A stretch of 64,000 nucleotides of DNA from Bryobacterales bacterium (lineage in GTDB: Bacteria; Acidobacteriota; Terriglobia; Bryobacterales; UBA6623), in assembly GCA_028819255.1 (NCBI GenBank), contig JAPPMB010000137.1:39633-103632 (forward strand). The letters run 5' to 3'. Of the stretch, positions 1 to 9,205 are shown one piece after another. Position 1 is the first letter of the stretch. Each line of letters starts with the position of its first letter. A program made the position numbers and the translations under genes. The notes beneath the pieces were generated by a model. The model ran no database searches. It had not been told where the DNA came from and saw only the letters and a program-made list of their open reading frames with translations.

Positions 1-1059
1 ATCGAACGCGAGGCCAAGGACATCCCCTCCGGCACCGCGTATCGAGTCAGCGACTTCGAGCTGGCGTCCAGGCTGTCGTACTTCCTGTGGAGTAGCCTGC
101 CGGACGAAGCACTGCTCGATGCGGCCGCAAGCGGCGGGCTCCATGCCGCCTCGAACCTGGAGCCGCAGGTGCGCCGCATGCTCGCGGACCCCCGATCCAA
201 GTCGCTGGTCGACAATTTTGCCTCACAGTGGCTGCACCTCCGGAATCTTGACTCGATCCGTCCCGACATGCGCCTCTTTCCGGACTTCGACGACAATCTG
301 CGACAGGCTCTTCGCAAGGAAACGGAGCTGCTGCTTGAGAGCGTGATCCGGGAGGACCGGAGCGTCCTGGATCTGCTCAGCGCGGACTACACCTTCCTTA
401 ACGAGCGGCTTGCAAAGCACTACGGCATTCCGAACGTCTACGGAACCCGTTTTCGCCGGGTGAAGCTTCCTGACGCAAGTGTTCGTGGCGGTCTGCTGCG
501 CCACGGCAGCGTCCTGACGGTCACGTCGTACGCGACGCGGACATCGCCGGTGATCCGAGGCAAGTGGATTCTCGAGAACGTCCTGGCCATGCCCCCGCCC
601 CCTCCTCCCGCAGACGTCCCCGAATTGAAGGACAACACGGTGTCGGGCAAGCTCTCAGTCCGCGAGCGGCTCGCGGAGCATCGGGCGAACCCGGCCTGCG
701 CAAGCTGCCACAATCCGATGGACCCTCTGGGATTCGCCCTGGAGAACTACGATGCCGTGGGCCGGTGGCGAACCCGCGATGGAGGGGAGCCGATAAATCC
801 TTCCGGCCAGCTGGCCGACGGCACGCATGTCGATGGCGTCGAAGGCCTGGAGCGGGCGCTGCTTCAGCGTCCGGAACTTTTCGCCGGAGCACTGGCCGAG
901 AAGCTTCTCACGTTCGGACTTGGGCGTGGCGTCGAATACTACGACGCGCCGGCGGTTCGCGAGATCGTACGGCAGGCCGCGGCGGATGATTTCCGGTTTT
1001 CTTCACTTATCCTAGGTGTAACTGGAAGCATGCCGTTTCAGATGAGGAGGTCGCGATGA
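1..1059 (+). CDS. DUF1592/DUF1588/DUF1585 planctomycete-type cytochrome protein (5' truncated)
   Basis: The frame is open from base 1, so the N-terminal part (usually a cytochrome c or PSD-type domain in this family) lies outside the window. The first visible residues, with FELASRLSYFLWSSLPDE, match the DUF1592 core. A CASCH motif encoded at about 698-712, followed by NPMDPLGFALENYD, is the haem-c CxxCH site of DUF1588. The last ~80 residues fit DUF1585. The protein is probably exported to the periplasm and covalently binds haem. Substrate and redox partner are unknown. Its TGA stop overlaps the ATG of the DUF1552 gene (ATGA), which implies translational coupling; this pair is common in Acidobacteria and Planctomycetes. 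Confidence in family is high, in function low. Confidence 0.88.
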   Translation: MEREAKDIPSGTAYRVSDFELASRLSYFLWSSLPDEALLDAAASGGLHAASNLEPQVRRMLADPRSKSLVDNFASQWLHLRNLDSIRPDMRLFPDFDDNLRQALRKETELLLESVIREDRSVLDLLSADYTFLNERLAKHYGIPNVYGTRFRRVKLPDASVRGGLLRHGSVLTVTSYATRTSPVIRGKWILENVLAMPPPPPPADVPELKDNTVSGKLSVRERLAEHRANPACASCHNPMDPLGFALENYDAVGRWRTRDGGEPINPSGQLADGTHVDGVEGLERALLQRPELFAGALAEKLLTFGLGRGVEYYDAPAVREIVRQAAADDFRFSSLILGVTGSMPFQMRRSR

Positions 1060-2399
1060 TTCTCACCAAGAAGGCGCTTCCGCGCCGGACGTTCCTGAGA
1101 GGTACCGGAGCGACGCTGTCCCTGCCCCTGCTCGACGCGATGGTCCCGCCGCTCACGGCCCTCTCCAAGACTCCGGCGAAGCCGGTGAGGAGACTCGGGT
1201 TCGTCTACGTTCCAATGGGCTCGGACATTTCGCGATGGACTCCGCCCGGAGGAGAGAAGCTCGAGGAACTTTCGCCGACGCTTTCCTCCCTGAGCCCCGT
1301 GATCGACGACATCACGGTCGTCAGCAACCTTGAGCTGAAGAACTCCTATCCGGGGACCCACGCCACCTCGAACGCCGGCTTCCTCAGCGCGGCCAAAGCG
1401 AAATGGACGGAGAGCACGGACTACTACCTGGGGACAACGGCCGACCAGATCGCCGCAAGGCAGATCGGCCAGGAGACGAGGCTGCCGTCGCTCGAGATGG
1501 CCATCGATCTGATGTCGATGGTGGGGCAGTGCGACAACGGGTTCGCCTGCGTGTACCAGAACAACCTCTCGTGGTCGTCCCCCACGACGCCGCTGCCGGC
1601 AGAGGCTCATCCAAGGATCGTCTTCGAGCGCCTGTTCGGGGAGGGCGGATCCCCGGAAGACCGTCGCGAGGCGCTGCGCCGCAAGGCGAGCCTCCTCGAT
1701 TGGGTTGTTGAAGACACGCAGAGGCTGCAGTCGGATCTCGGGCCTGAGGATCGAGCGCGAGTGGACCAGTACCTGACTTCGATCCGCGAGGTCGAGCGCC
1801 GGATCCAGAAGGCGGAGGCCGAAAGCGCGGACGGGGCGTTGCCCGACCTCGACCGCCCGGTGGGCGTCCCGGCGGCGTACGGCGATCACGCGAAGCTGAT
1901 GTTCGACCTGCAGGTGCTTGCCATGCAAGCGGACATCACCCGGGTCATCACGTTCCAGCTGGCGCGCGAGACCAGCACCAGGACCTACGCGGAAGCAGGA
2001 GTTCCCGAGCCCCATCACCCGCTGACCCACCACGGCAACAATCCCGAGAAGATTGCCAAGGTAGCCAAGATCAACGGCTTTCATGTCTCGCTGTTCTCAG
2101 CGTTTCTGGAAAAGCTCAAGGCCACCAGGGAAGGGGAGGGGTCACTGCTGGACAACACGGCGTACCTCTACGGCAGCGGGATGGGGAACCCGAATGTCCA
2201 TGACCACACCAATCTGCCGATTCTCGTGGCGGGAGGTGCCGCAGGAGGAATCAGGGGTGGTCGCCACATCAGGTACTCGGAGCCGACACCTCTCGCGAAT
2301 CTTCACCTGACGCTGCTCGACCGGGTCGGGATTCGCCTGGACCAGTTCGCCGACAGCAACGGCCTGATCGAAGATCTGGCAGAGCCCCTCAGCATCTAG
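1056..2399 (+). CDS. DUF1552 family protein, Tat-type export signal
   Basis: This 447-residue protein starts at the ATG that overlaps the upstream stop. Residues 8-35 hold a twin-arginine-like signal (PRRTFLRG followed by a hydrophobic stretch), so export of a folded protein is likely. The body has the DUF1552 pattern: a GFVYVPMG-like strand near the start, a central helical part, and a C-terminal YLYGSGMGNPNVHDH segment typical of the family. DUF1552 proteins are related to DUF1501 and alkaline-phosphatase-like folds, but no reaction is established. Position directly after a haem-c DUF1592 gene suggests the two act together in the periplasm. It ends with TAG, showing TAG is a normal stop here. 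Confidence 0.9.
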   Translation: MILTKKALPRRTFLRGTGATLSLPLLDAMVPPLTALSKTPAKPVRRLGFVYVPMGSDISRWTPPGGEKLEELSPTLSSLSPVIDDITVVSNLELKNSYPGTHATSNAGFLSAAKAKWTESTDYYLGTTADQIAARQIGQETRLPSLEMAIDLMSMVGQCDNGFACVYQNNLSWSSPTTPLPAEAHPRIVFERLFGEGGSPEDRREALRRKASLLDWVVEDTQRLQSDLGPEDRARVDQYLTSIREVERRIQKAEAESADGALPDLDRPVGVPAAYGDHAKLMFDLQVLAMQADITRVITFQLARETSTRTYAEAGVPEPHHPLTHHGNNPEKIAKVAKINGFHVSLFSAFLEKLKATREGEGSLLDNTAYLYGSGMGNPNVHDHTNLPILVAGGAAGGIRGGRHIRYSEPTPLANLHLTLLDRVGIRLDQFADSNGLIEDLAEPLSI

Positions 2400-2424
2400 G
2401 GTTTCCGAAGCGGAGCGGTCAGCG

Positions 2425-3930
2425 ATGAGGGGACATCCAAGGGCGATCGGCTGGGTTGGAGTCGCGGCCCTCGCAGCGTCGTCGGCATTCGGAGACGCAT
2501 CCTCATCAACTTCGCTTGCGGACGCGGCAGAACTTGGCGACTCGGAGAGGGTCCGTACTCTGTTGGCCTCGGGAGGCGACCCCAACGCGACCCAGGTTGA
2601 CGGAATGACGGCCCTGCACTGGGCGGTCCATCGTGACGACCTGGCCACAGCGGAACTGCTTGTGGAATCCGGTGCTTCGGTCCGGACCTCCAGCCGATAC
2701 GGCGTAGCGCCTCTTTCTCTGGCCTGTGTCAACGGGAGCCGGGAGATGGTTGAACTGCTGCTCGATGCGGGAGCCGATCCCAACACCACGCTCCGCGGTG
2801 GCGAAACCGTCCTGATGACCGCTTCGCGGACCGGAAGGGTAGGGGCCGTCAAGGCTCTCCTCAGCCATGGCGCAGAGGTCGGGGCGAGGGAGAGCACCGC
2901 CCGGCAAACGGCTCTGATGTGGTCCGCGGCGGAGGGACATGCGGATGTCGTGCGGGAATTGGTCCGGGCCGGCGCCAACCCCAGCGCACGCCTGGCATCC
3001 GGATTCACTCCGCTGCTTTTTGCAGCTCGCGAAGGGCGCATCGACGCACTCCGTGAACTGCTGGAGGCCGGTGCGGACCCCAACGACCTGATCCGACCGC
3101 CAGCCGACGCGCCGAGCCAGGCGCGAGGCTACAGGGGTGCGCCGCCGTTCGGCGCAAGCGCATTGCTGATTGCGGTCGAGAACGGCCACTTCGAACTCGC
3201 CGTTGAGCTCCTCGATGCGGGTGCCGACCCAAACGCCGCGATGCCGGGATATACCGTGCTCCACGCAATTGCACGCGCCAGGAAGCCGGGCATGGGCGAC
3301 AACGATCCGCCTCCGCAAGGCTCCGGAGACTTGAGCAGTCTTGGTTTCGTGCGCGAGATCGCGCGCCGCGGCGCGGATCTCAACGCAAGGATGCCGAAGA
3401 ACATCAACCTCGGCAACACGAGGCTCAGGAAACTCGGAGCAACGCCGTACTTTCTTGCCGCCCAGAGCGCGGACGCCGAACTCATGCGGACGCTTGCATC
3501 GCTTGGAGCCGATGTTCGGATCCCGAACGCTGACAACAGCACCCCGCTCATGGCCGCGGCCGGTCTGGGAACGCGGTCGCCGGGTGAGGATGCGGGAACG
3601 GAACCTGAGGTTCTGGAGGCCGTGGGAGTCGCGTTGGAGCTCGGGGCGGACATCAATGCCGTTGACGACAACGGAGAGACAGCCATGCACGGCGCCGCCT
3701 ACAAGAACCTTCCCGCCGTGGTCGAGTACCTCGCGTCGAAGGGTGCGGAGCTCAGCGTGTGGAACACCGAGAACCGATTCGGATGGACACCCCTCGCGAT
3801 CGCGACAGGCTACCGGTTCGGCAACTTCAAGCCGTCCCAGGTCACGGTCGACGCAATTCGCCGCGTCATGCTCGCCGATGGCGTGCTGCCACCTGAGCGG
3901 ATCGAAGCGACGACGCAGCAGATCTACTGA
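2425..3930 (+). CDS. exported ankyrin-repeat protein
   Basis: A 501-residue protein beginning with a probable Sec signal (basic start, then alanine-rich hydrophobic stretch, about residues 1-25). The rest is a run of about nine to ten ankyrin repeats with typical cores such as GMTALHWAVHRDD, ELLLDAGADPN and GETAMHGAAYKN. Loops between repeats 6 and 7 are longer and proline-rich. Ankyrin solenoids bind protein partners and have no catalytic residues. It starts 25 bases after the DUF1552 gene on the same strand, so it is probably the third gene of that operon and may be a periplasmic scaffold for the DUF1592/DUF1552 pair. That partnership is inference from position only. Confidence 0.9.
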   Translation: MRGHPRAIGWVGVAALAASSAFGDASSSTSLADAAELGDSERVRTLLASGGDPNATQVDGMTALHWAVHRDDLATAELLVESGASVRTSSRYGVAPLSLACVNGSREMVELLLDAGADPNTTLRGGETVLMTASRTGRVGAVKALLSHGAEVGARESTARQTALMWSAAEGHADVVRELVRAGANPSARLASGFTPLLFAAREGRIDALRELLEAGADPNDLIRPPADAPSQARGYRGAPPFGASALLIAVENGHFELAVELLDAGADPNAAMPGYTVLHAIARARKPGMGDNDPPPQGSGDLSSLGFVREIARRGADLNARMPKNINLGNTRLRKLGATPYFLAAQSADAELMRTLASLGADVRIPNADNSTPLMAAAGLGTRSPGEDAGTEPEVLEAVGVALELGADINAVDDNGETAMHGAAYKNLPAVVEYLASKGAELSVWNTENRFGWTPLAIATGYRFGNFKPSQVTVDAIRRVMLADGVLPPERIEATTQQIY

Positions 3931-4341
3931 CGCGAAACGCCCTGGCCGCCCGGTGCTGAATCGCGGGCGGCAGGCAGCGACACAATCGCGCACGCCCGGC
4001 ACTCGGATCCGACGCCCACGAGGCTAGGGCGCTCATGGAACCTGAATGGGCCTTTCCCGCGGTACCCCTCGAACCGGTGGTGCAGCGCTTCGCCCGCTCG
4101 CGCTTCAATCGGTCTCTCGGATCGGATCGACGGCGCGCCTCGCGGAGCTCCGCCCCAGCGCCCCACTCCCGAATGGGCGGCTCCTCCGTCCCGCGCGGCC
4201 CGCATTTCACTGCGAAACGCCGCCGGATCGCCGTCTGTACTCTCGGCAGAGCCCACCAGATCCTCCGGTAGCGTTCTTTCCGGAAAGTCCGCATAATCTT
4301 GCATCCGAAACGGAATGTTGCTGAGAAACACTGATTTTCGA

Positions 4342-4370
4342 TTGACAGCAGCCAGTGAAAGGAGTAAGAA
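4342..4370 (+). promoter_or_regulatory. putative sigma70-type promoter of the receptor gene
   Basis: A consensus -35 TTGACA (4342-4347) is separated by exactly 17 bases from TAAGAA (4365-4370), a weak -10. It lies 41 bases ahead of the ATG at 4411, inside an AT-richer patch. The -35 and spacing are good and the -10 is poor. Confidence 0.4.
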
Positions 4371-4397
4371 AAGGCGGCAAGCTAGGTTCCCGAAGGC

Positions 4398-4404
4398 AAG
4401 GAGG
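4398..4404 (+). promoter_or_regulatory. ribosome binding site fixing the receptor start
   Basis: AAGGAGG sits 6 bases before the ATG at 4411. It decides against the in-frame ATG at 4315, which would place a charged, non-signal-like segment before the signal peptide. Confidence 0.75.
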
Positions 4405-4410
4405 TTCAGG

Positions 4411-7400
4411 ATGCACACTCGAGGTATCTTCATTTCCCTAGTGGTTCTTCTCCTGACGGCGCCGCTGATCGCCCAGATCAACACAGGGACGATTTTCGGC
4501 ACCGTGCGGGATTCCCAGGGCGCGGTGGTCCCCGGCGCCGACGTCACGGTCACGCTGACCAGCCTGGGCGACTCCGTCGTGCTGAGCACCAATGAAGCCG
4601 GCGTGTACCAGGCCGCAGGCTTGCGTCCCGGCATGTACCAGGTCCGGGCCGAGACGGACGGCTTCAAGACGGCGGTACGGGACGAGATCCGGCTCGCCAT
4701 CCAGCAGCGTCTGGAGGTAGGGTTCACGCTCGAAGTCGGAGACGTGACCGAGCAGGTGCAGGTCGTTGCGCCGGTTGTGGGCGTGGAGACGGAGAGCGGC
4801 CAGCTCGGCACCGTGATCGAAGCCGGTGAGATCGCGGACCTCCCGCTCGACGGCCGGCGCTACTCCGACCTGATTCTGCTCAGCCCCGGCGCGGTCCCTG
4901 CACCGGGCGCGCGGTCCAACCCGCGCGAAGCACGGATCAATGTCGACGGCAACTTCTCGCTGCAGAACTACTTCGCCCTCAACGGAGTCGACAACAACAC
5001 GTTCACGACCAACGGGCAGGAGCGGAGTCCACAGGCCGTTCAGCCCCCGCCCGACGCTCTCCAGTCCTTCAAGATCCAGACCCGGACCTACGATGCGGAG
5101 TTCGGGTGGAGCCAGGGCGCGGTCATCAACGCCGAGATCAAGTCGGGAGCGAACAACTTCCACGGTTCGGGCTGGTACTTCCTCCGCAATGACAAGCTCA
5201 ACGCCAACAACTTCTTCAACAACGCAGCCGGCATCGAGCGAGGGGCCGAGAACCGAGGGCAGTACGGACTGACCATCGGCGGCCCCGTCGCCCGGGACAG
5301 GACCTTCTTTTTCGCCGACTACCAGCGCACGGACGCCAGCAAGGCCGGCGGCGCGAACGGAACGGTTCCCACCGCGCAAATGAGACAGGGCATCTTCACG
5401 GGCGACCGCGACCTGGAGATCGACCGGGACGCCGACGGCACGCCCTTCTATCCCGAAATCGTGCCGTGCGTCGACGAAGCCAACGACATCCTCAACCTCA
5501 CGGCGAGCCGAACCGATGGACGGCCTTGCGGCGATCCGGCGGGCATGGCGCTCGGTGCGCTGTATCCGGATCCCAACGCCGGCAAATTCGGCTTCCAGTC
5601 GGCCCTCGACGTTCCGCTGGAACAGAACTCGTACGATGTCCGGATCGACCACCGCCTGACCGACAAGGACACGCTGTACGGCTCCTACAGCTTTCTCCAA
5701 ACCGACACCATCGTCGAGCAGGGCCCGTTTCCGAATCCGCTGGCCACGGGGGGATTCACCGCCAACAGCTATGTTCGCGGCCAGCTGATGGCGCTGACCT
5801 GGAACCGGATCTTCAGTCCGTCCGTGTTCAACAGCTTGCGGTTCGGGTTCAACCGCATCTACTCGACGTCCGATCCCATCGCGCCGGAAGGCGACGCCGG
5901 GCCCGAATTCGGGCTGAATTCCCTGCCTGGCACATTCGCCTACGGCCTCCCGCCGATCCGCGTCTCCGGCTATTCGATGCTCGGAACCTCGGAATGGAGG
6001 CCGCAGTTCCAGGTTTCCCAGGTCTTCCAGCTGCTCGACAACCTCAGCGTCATCCGAGGCAACCACTCGTTCAAGCTCGGGTTCGAGTACAAGCGCGCCA
6101 TGAACGAGTATCTGGACGTGAAGGCGCCGAACGGTCGCTACATCATCCCCAGAAGCTATGTCGGCGACGGCTTCGCCAACCTGCTCCTCGGCAACGTCGG
6201 CCGGGTCGAGGCCACCTCCGCACTGGTTCCCCGCACCTATACGGACGGCTTCATGTTCTATCTCCAGGACTCCTACAAGGCCTCGTCCAACCTCACACTC
6301 AACTACGGAGTCCGCTACGAGTACTTCACGCCCATCCAGGAGCGCGACAGCCTGATGTCCAACTTCGATCCCAACGCGAACGGGGGCCGCGGTGCCCTGA
6401 TCACCGCCAATCCCGGAGACCTCGGGACGGTGCCGTGCGAGTTCGAATGCGTGCAGCGCGCACAGGGCGACGGGATTTTCGCCAGAGCCCTGGTCCATCC
6501 CGATCGCAACAATCTCGCGCCCAGGTTCGGCGCGGCCTATCGTGTCGGAGACCATACGGTGATCCGAGGCGGCTACGCGATCTTCTATCAGGCGATCGAC
6601 AGAATGGGGAGTTCGGCTGCGCTTTCGTTGAATCCGCCCCAGCTGATCGAATTCCGCGGCCAGGAGTCGCAGTTCCACGAGCCACCGAAGATGCTGCTTA
6701 GCGACCCGTTCCCCGGCGGCAGCAACGAGTTCAATCCCCAGAGAATCGATCTCCGGAGCCGGAGCTTGTTCGAGACCGCGCCGTGGTCGCAGCAGTACAG
6801 CTTCGGCTTTCAGTTCCAGCTCGAGCAGAGCTACTTGTTGGACCTCTCGTACGTCGGCGGAGACTCGAACCGCATCCGCAAGCTCCAGCCCTTGAACCAA
6901 GGCTACCTGCACCCGGACGGACAAGTCTCGAACCCGTTTCCGGACTGGGCGCGTCTGAGCGACCACCTGGCCAGCAACGGCAGTGCCAACTACAACGCCC
7001 TACAGGTGAGCCTGCGGCGGGCAATGGTCGGCGGATTGGCCTTCAACATGAACTACACATGGAGCAAAGCCTTGGGAGACACGCAGGACAATCTCTCGGG
7101 TGGGGCGTCCTTCAGCAACGTGCGGCCGCAGAACGCCTACGACCTGGCCGCCGACTACGGACGGCTGGTCTTCGACCAAGCGCATCGTTTCGTGTTCAAC
7201 TGGACTTGGGAGATTCCGTTCCCCACCGAAAGCTCCGCGCGGCACGTGCTGGGCGGCTGGCAGTTCAACGGCATCTGGAGCTCCACCTCCGGTTCTCCCA
7301 TCGGCATCCGCGGCCCCGACCGGAGCCGCACGCGGAGCCAGAACGCCCGGGCGGACTGCATCGGCGACCCGCACGGCCCCAGAACCGTCGAGCAGTTCTT

Positions 7401-7698
7401 CAACACCTCGGCATTCGCAATCGCACAGAACGGGACTTTCGGCAACTGCGGGGTGGCGAGCCTGAGCGGCTGGCCGCATCACAACTTCGATCTGTCCCTG
7501 TTCAAGAACTTCGGACTGGGATTCAGCGAAGACGCTAGGCTGCAGGTCCGGTGGGAGTTCTTCAACGCCTTCAACACGCCACAGTTCGACAATCCGCAAA
7601 ACCGGGTGGACCGCGGCCGGTTCGGCCAAACGACCAGGGTTCTCGATCCGTTGCGGGAAGGCCGAGTGATTCAATTCGGGCTGAAGTTCATCTTCTAG
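4411..7698 (+). CDS. TonB-dependent receptor, Oar-like, with carboxypeptidase-regulatory N-terminal domain
   Basis: A 1,095-residue outer-membrane protein. Residues 1-22 form a Sec signal ending near LIAQ. Next comes an Ig-like carboxypeptidase-regulatory domain (about 25-105; GTVRDSQGAVVPGADV), then a plug (about 110-250, with a TEIAD-like LPLDGRRYSDL segment), then a long beta-barrel ending in the aromatic FGLKFIF. This architecture is typical of the large Acidobacteria Oar/CirA-like family. Such receptors import bulky ligands using TonB energy; the ligand here cannot be told from sequence. No SusD-like gene follows, so it is not a classical SusCD pair. The downstream permease gene is on the same strand. 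The long minus-strand ORF opposite it is an artefact. Confidence 0.92.
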   Translation: MHTRGIFISLVVLLLTAPLIAQINTGTIFGTVRDSQGAVVPGADVTVTLTSLGDSVVLSTNEAGVYQAAGLRPGMYQVRAETDGFKTAVRDEIRLAIQQRLEVGFTLEVGDVTEQVQVVAPVVGVETESGQLGTVIEAGEIADLPLDGRRYSDLILLSPGAVPAPGARSNPREARINVDGNFSLQNYFALNGVDNNTFTTNGQERSPQAVQPPPDALQSFKIQTRTYDAEFGWSQGAVINAEIKSGANNFHGSGWYFLRNDKLNANNFFNNAAGIERGAENRGQYGLTIGGPVARDRTFFFADYQRTDASKAGGANGTVPTAQMRQGIFTGDRDLEIDRDADGTPFYPEIVPCVDEANDILNLTASRTDGRPCGDPAGMALGALYPDPNAGKFGFQSALDVPLEQNSYDVRIDHRLTDKDTLYGSYSFLQTDTIVEQGPFPNPLATGGFTANSYVRGQLMALTWNRIFSPSVFNSLRFGFNRIYSTSDPIAPEGDAGPEFGLNSLPGTFAYGLPPIRVSGYSMLGTSEWRPQFQVSQVFQLLDNLSVIRGNHSFKLGFEYKRAMNEYLDVKAPNGRYIIPRSYVGDGFANLLLGNVGRVEATSALVPRTYTDGFMFYLQDSYKASSNLTLNYGVRYEYFTPIQERDSLMSNFDPNANGGRGALITANPGDLGTVPCEFECVQRAQGDGIFARALVHPDRNNLAPRFGAAYRVGDHTVIRGGYAIFYQAIDRMGSSAALSLNPPQLIEFRGQESQFHEPPKMLLSDPFPGGSNEFNPQRIDLRSRSLFETAPWSQQYSFGFQFQLEQSYLLDLSYVGGDSNRIRKLQPLNQGYLHPDGQVSNPFPDWARLSDHLASNGSANYNALQVSLRRAMVGGLAFNMNYTWSKALGDTQDNLSGGASFSNVRPQNAYDLAADYGRLVFDQAHRFVFNWTWEIPFPTESSARHVLGGWQFNGIWSSTSGSPIGIRGPDRSRTRSQNARADCIGDPHGPRTVEQFFNTSAFAIAQNGTFGNCGVASLSGWPHHNFDLSLFKNFGLGFSEDARLQVRWEFFNAFNTPQFDNPQNRVDRGRFGQTTRVLDPLREGRVIQFGLKFIF

Positions 7699-7795
7699 CC
7701 GGCTTGCCCGCCCGAGCCGCCCACATCCGGGACCGCCGCCGGGCGGGCATGCAGGTCCGATAGTCCGATAGCCGCGCCTGGCGTGGTGGCGAAAG

Positions 7796-9205
7796 ATGTG
7801 CGAACCTGCAAGGCAAGCGCTCATGCAGGCAGAACAGCCCTCCCCTGCAAATTCCGAACTGGGTCTGGTCCGAGGCCTCGGACTGAAGGAATCCGTCTCG
7901 GCCAACGTGGTCGAGATGCTCGGCATCGGCCCCTTCATCACGATCCCGATTCTGATCGCCGCCATGGAAGGCCCCCACGCCATGCTGGGGTGGCTGCTGG
8001 GAGCGGCGCTGGCCGTCTGCGACGGACTGGTCTGGGCCGAGCTGGGGGCCGCCATGCCGGGAGCGGGAGGCTCCTACGTCTATCTCCGGGAAGCCTACGG
8101 CCCGAAGAAGATGGGCCGGCTGATGTCGTTCCTGTTCGTCTGGATGATCTTCTTCACCGCCCCGCTCTCGGTAGCGACCGGCGCGGTCGGGTTCGCCCAG
8201 TACGCGCAGTACCTCGGGCCGGAACTGTCAACCCTGACCACCCAGCTCATCGCGGTCGGTCTGTGCCTCGTCATCACATTCGCGCTGTACCGCGGGATCC
8301 GGACGATCGGCCGACTCTCGTTCATCCTCATGCTGGTCGCTGTGGGAACGATTCTCTGGGTGATCGTCTCAGGGCTGTTCAACATCCGGGGCGAGCTTCT
8401 CCTGGATGTTCCCGAGGGGGCATTCTCCTGGTCCTGGGGCTTCGTTTCGGGGCTCGGGGGCGCCGCTCTGATCGGCATCTACGGATACGGCGGCTACAAC
8501 AACATCTGTTTCCTAGGGGGCGAGGTCAGGAATCCGAGCCGGAACATTCCGTTCGCGGTCATCGCCTCGATCGCCATCGTCGCGCTCCTCTACATCTTCC
8601 TGAACACGACGATCCTCGGTGTCGTTCCGTGGCGAGAGGCGATGGACTCCCAGCACGTGGTGTCCGACTTCATGGAGATCGTCTACGGACCCTGGGCGGC
8701 CCAGCTGCTCACGGGCCTCGTTCTGGCGGCGTCGGCTGCATCCGTGTTCGCCCTGCTCCTTGGCTATTCGAGGATCCCTTATGCGGCCGCCAGGGACGGG
8801 AGGTTCTTCGCGGTCTTCGGCAAGCTGCATCCGACCGGGCGCTTCCCGCACGTCTCCCTGCTAACTCTGGGGCTCGGCTCGACAGTCTTCTGCTTCCTTG
8901 ATCTCAGCAACATCATCCAGGCCCTCATCGTGATCCAGGTCATCGTCCAGGTGCTGGGGCAGATTGTCGCCGTGACGCTGATCCGGACCTGCCGGCCCGA
9001 CATCCACCGTCCGTTCCAGATGTGGGGGTATCCGGTTCCGAGCCTGGTGGCCATGGTCTTGTGGCTCCTCGTGCTCGTCTCGACGGGAGTAACGATCGTG
9101 GCATTGGGGCTGCTGGTGCTGGCGCTGGGAGTCGGCCTCTACATGCTCAGAGCCCGCCGGGTCGGCGAATGGCCGTTTCTCCCTCGGGCGTCCGGCGAAT
9201 CGTGA
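7796..9205 (+). CDS. APC-superfamily amino acid permease
   Basis: A 469-residue polytopic membrane protein with about 12 hydrophobic helices. The early GIGPFITIPILIAAM segment and PGAGGSYVYLREAYG are the hallmark TM1 glycine motif and TM2 region of amino acid-polyamine-organocation transporters. It probably imports an amino acid or amine across the inner membrane; specificity is unknown. The ATG at 7796 or the one at 7823 could be the start, and neither has a strong ribosome site. The last 59 bases overlap the 3' end of the convergent ASPIC-domain gene. Confidence 0.88.
   Translation: MCEPARQALMQAEQPSPANSELGLVRGLGLKESVSANVVEMLGIGPFITIPILIAAMEGPHAMLGWLLGAALAVCDGLVWAELGAAMPGAGGSYVYLREAYGPKKMGRLMSFLFVWMIFFTAPLSVATGAVGFAQYAQYLGPELSTLTTQLIAVGLCLVITFALYRGIRTIGRLSFILMLVAVGTILWVIVSGLFNIRGELLLDVPEGAFSWSWGFVSGLGGAALIGIYGYGGYNNICFLGGEVRNPSRNIPFAVIASIAIVALLYIFLNTTILGVVPWREAMDSQHVVSDFMEIVYGPWAAQLLTGLVLAASAASVFALLLGYSRIPYAAARDGRFFAVFGKLHPTGRFPHVSLLTLGLGSTVFCFLDLSNIIQALIVIQVIVQVLGQIVAVTLIRTCRPDIHRPFQMWGYPVPSLVAMVLWLLVLVSTGVTIVALGLLVLALGVGLYMLRARRVGEWPFLPRASGES

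Larger units (their letters stand above)
3931..4410. other. intergenic region upstream of the TonB-dependent receptor gene
   Basis: No ORF here resembles a protein. The 3' half becomes less GC-rich toward the receptor gene and holds the promoter-like TTGACA element at 4342 and the ribosome binding site at 4398. The first half is GC-rich with no recognised repeat or RNA. Confidence 0.5.

Noticed and set aside
1038..2084. Long minus-strand frame opposite the DUF1552 gene
   Set aside because: Antisense shadow of a well-supported gene, with no family similarity.
4438..6966. 842-codon open frame on the minus strand opposite the TonB-dependent receptor
   Set aside because: It lies wholly antisense to a clear receptor gene, its composition is arginine/valine/glutamate-rich without any motif, and such frames are expected opposite GC-rich genes.
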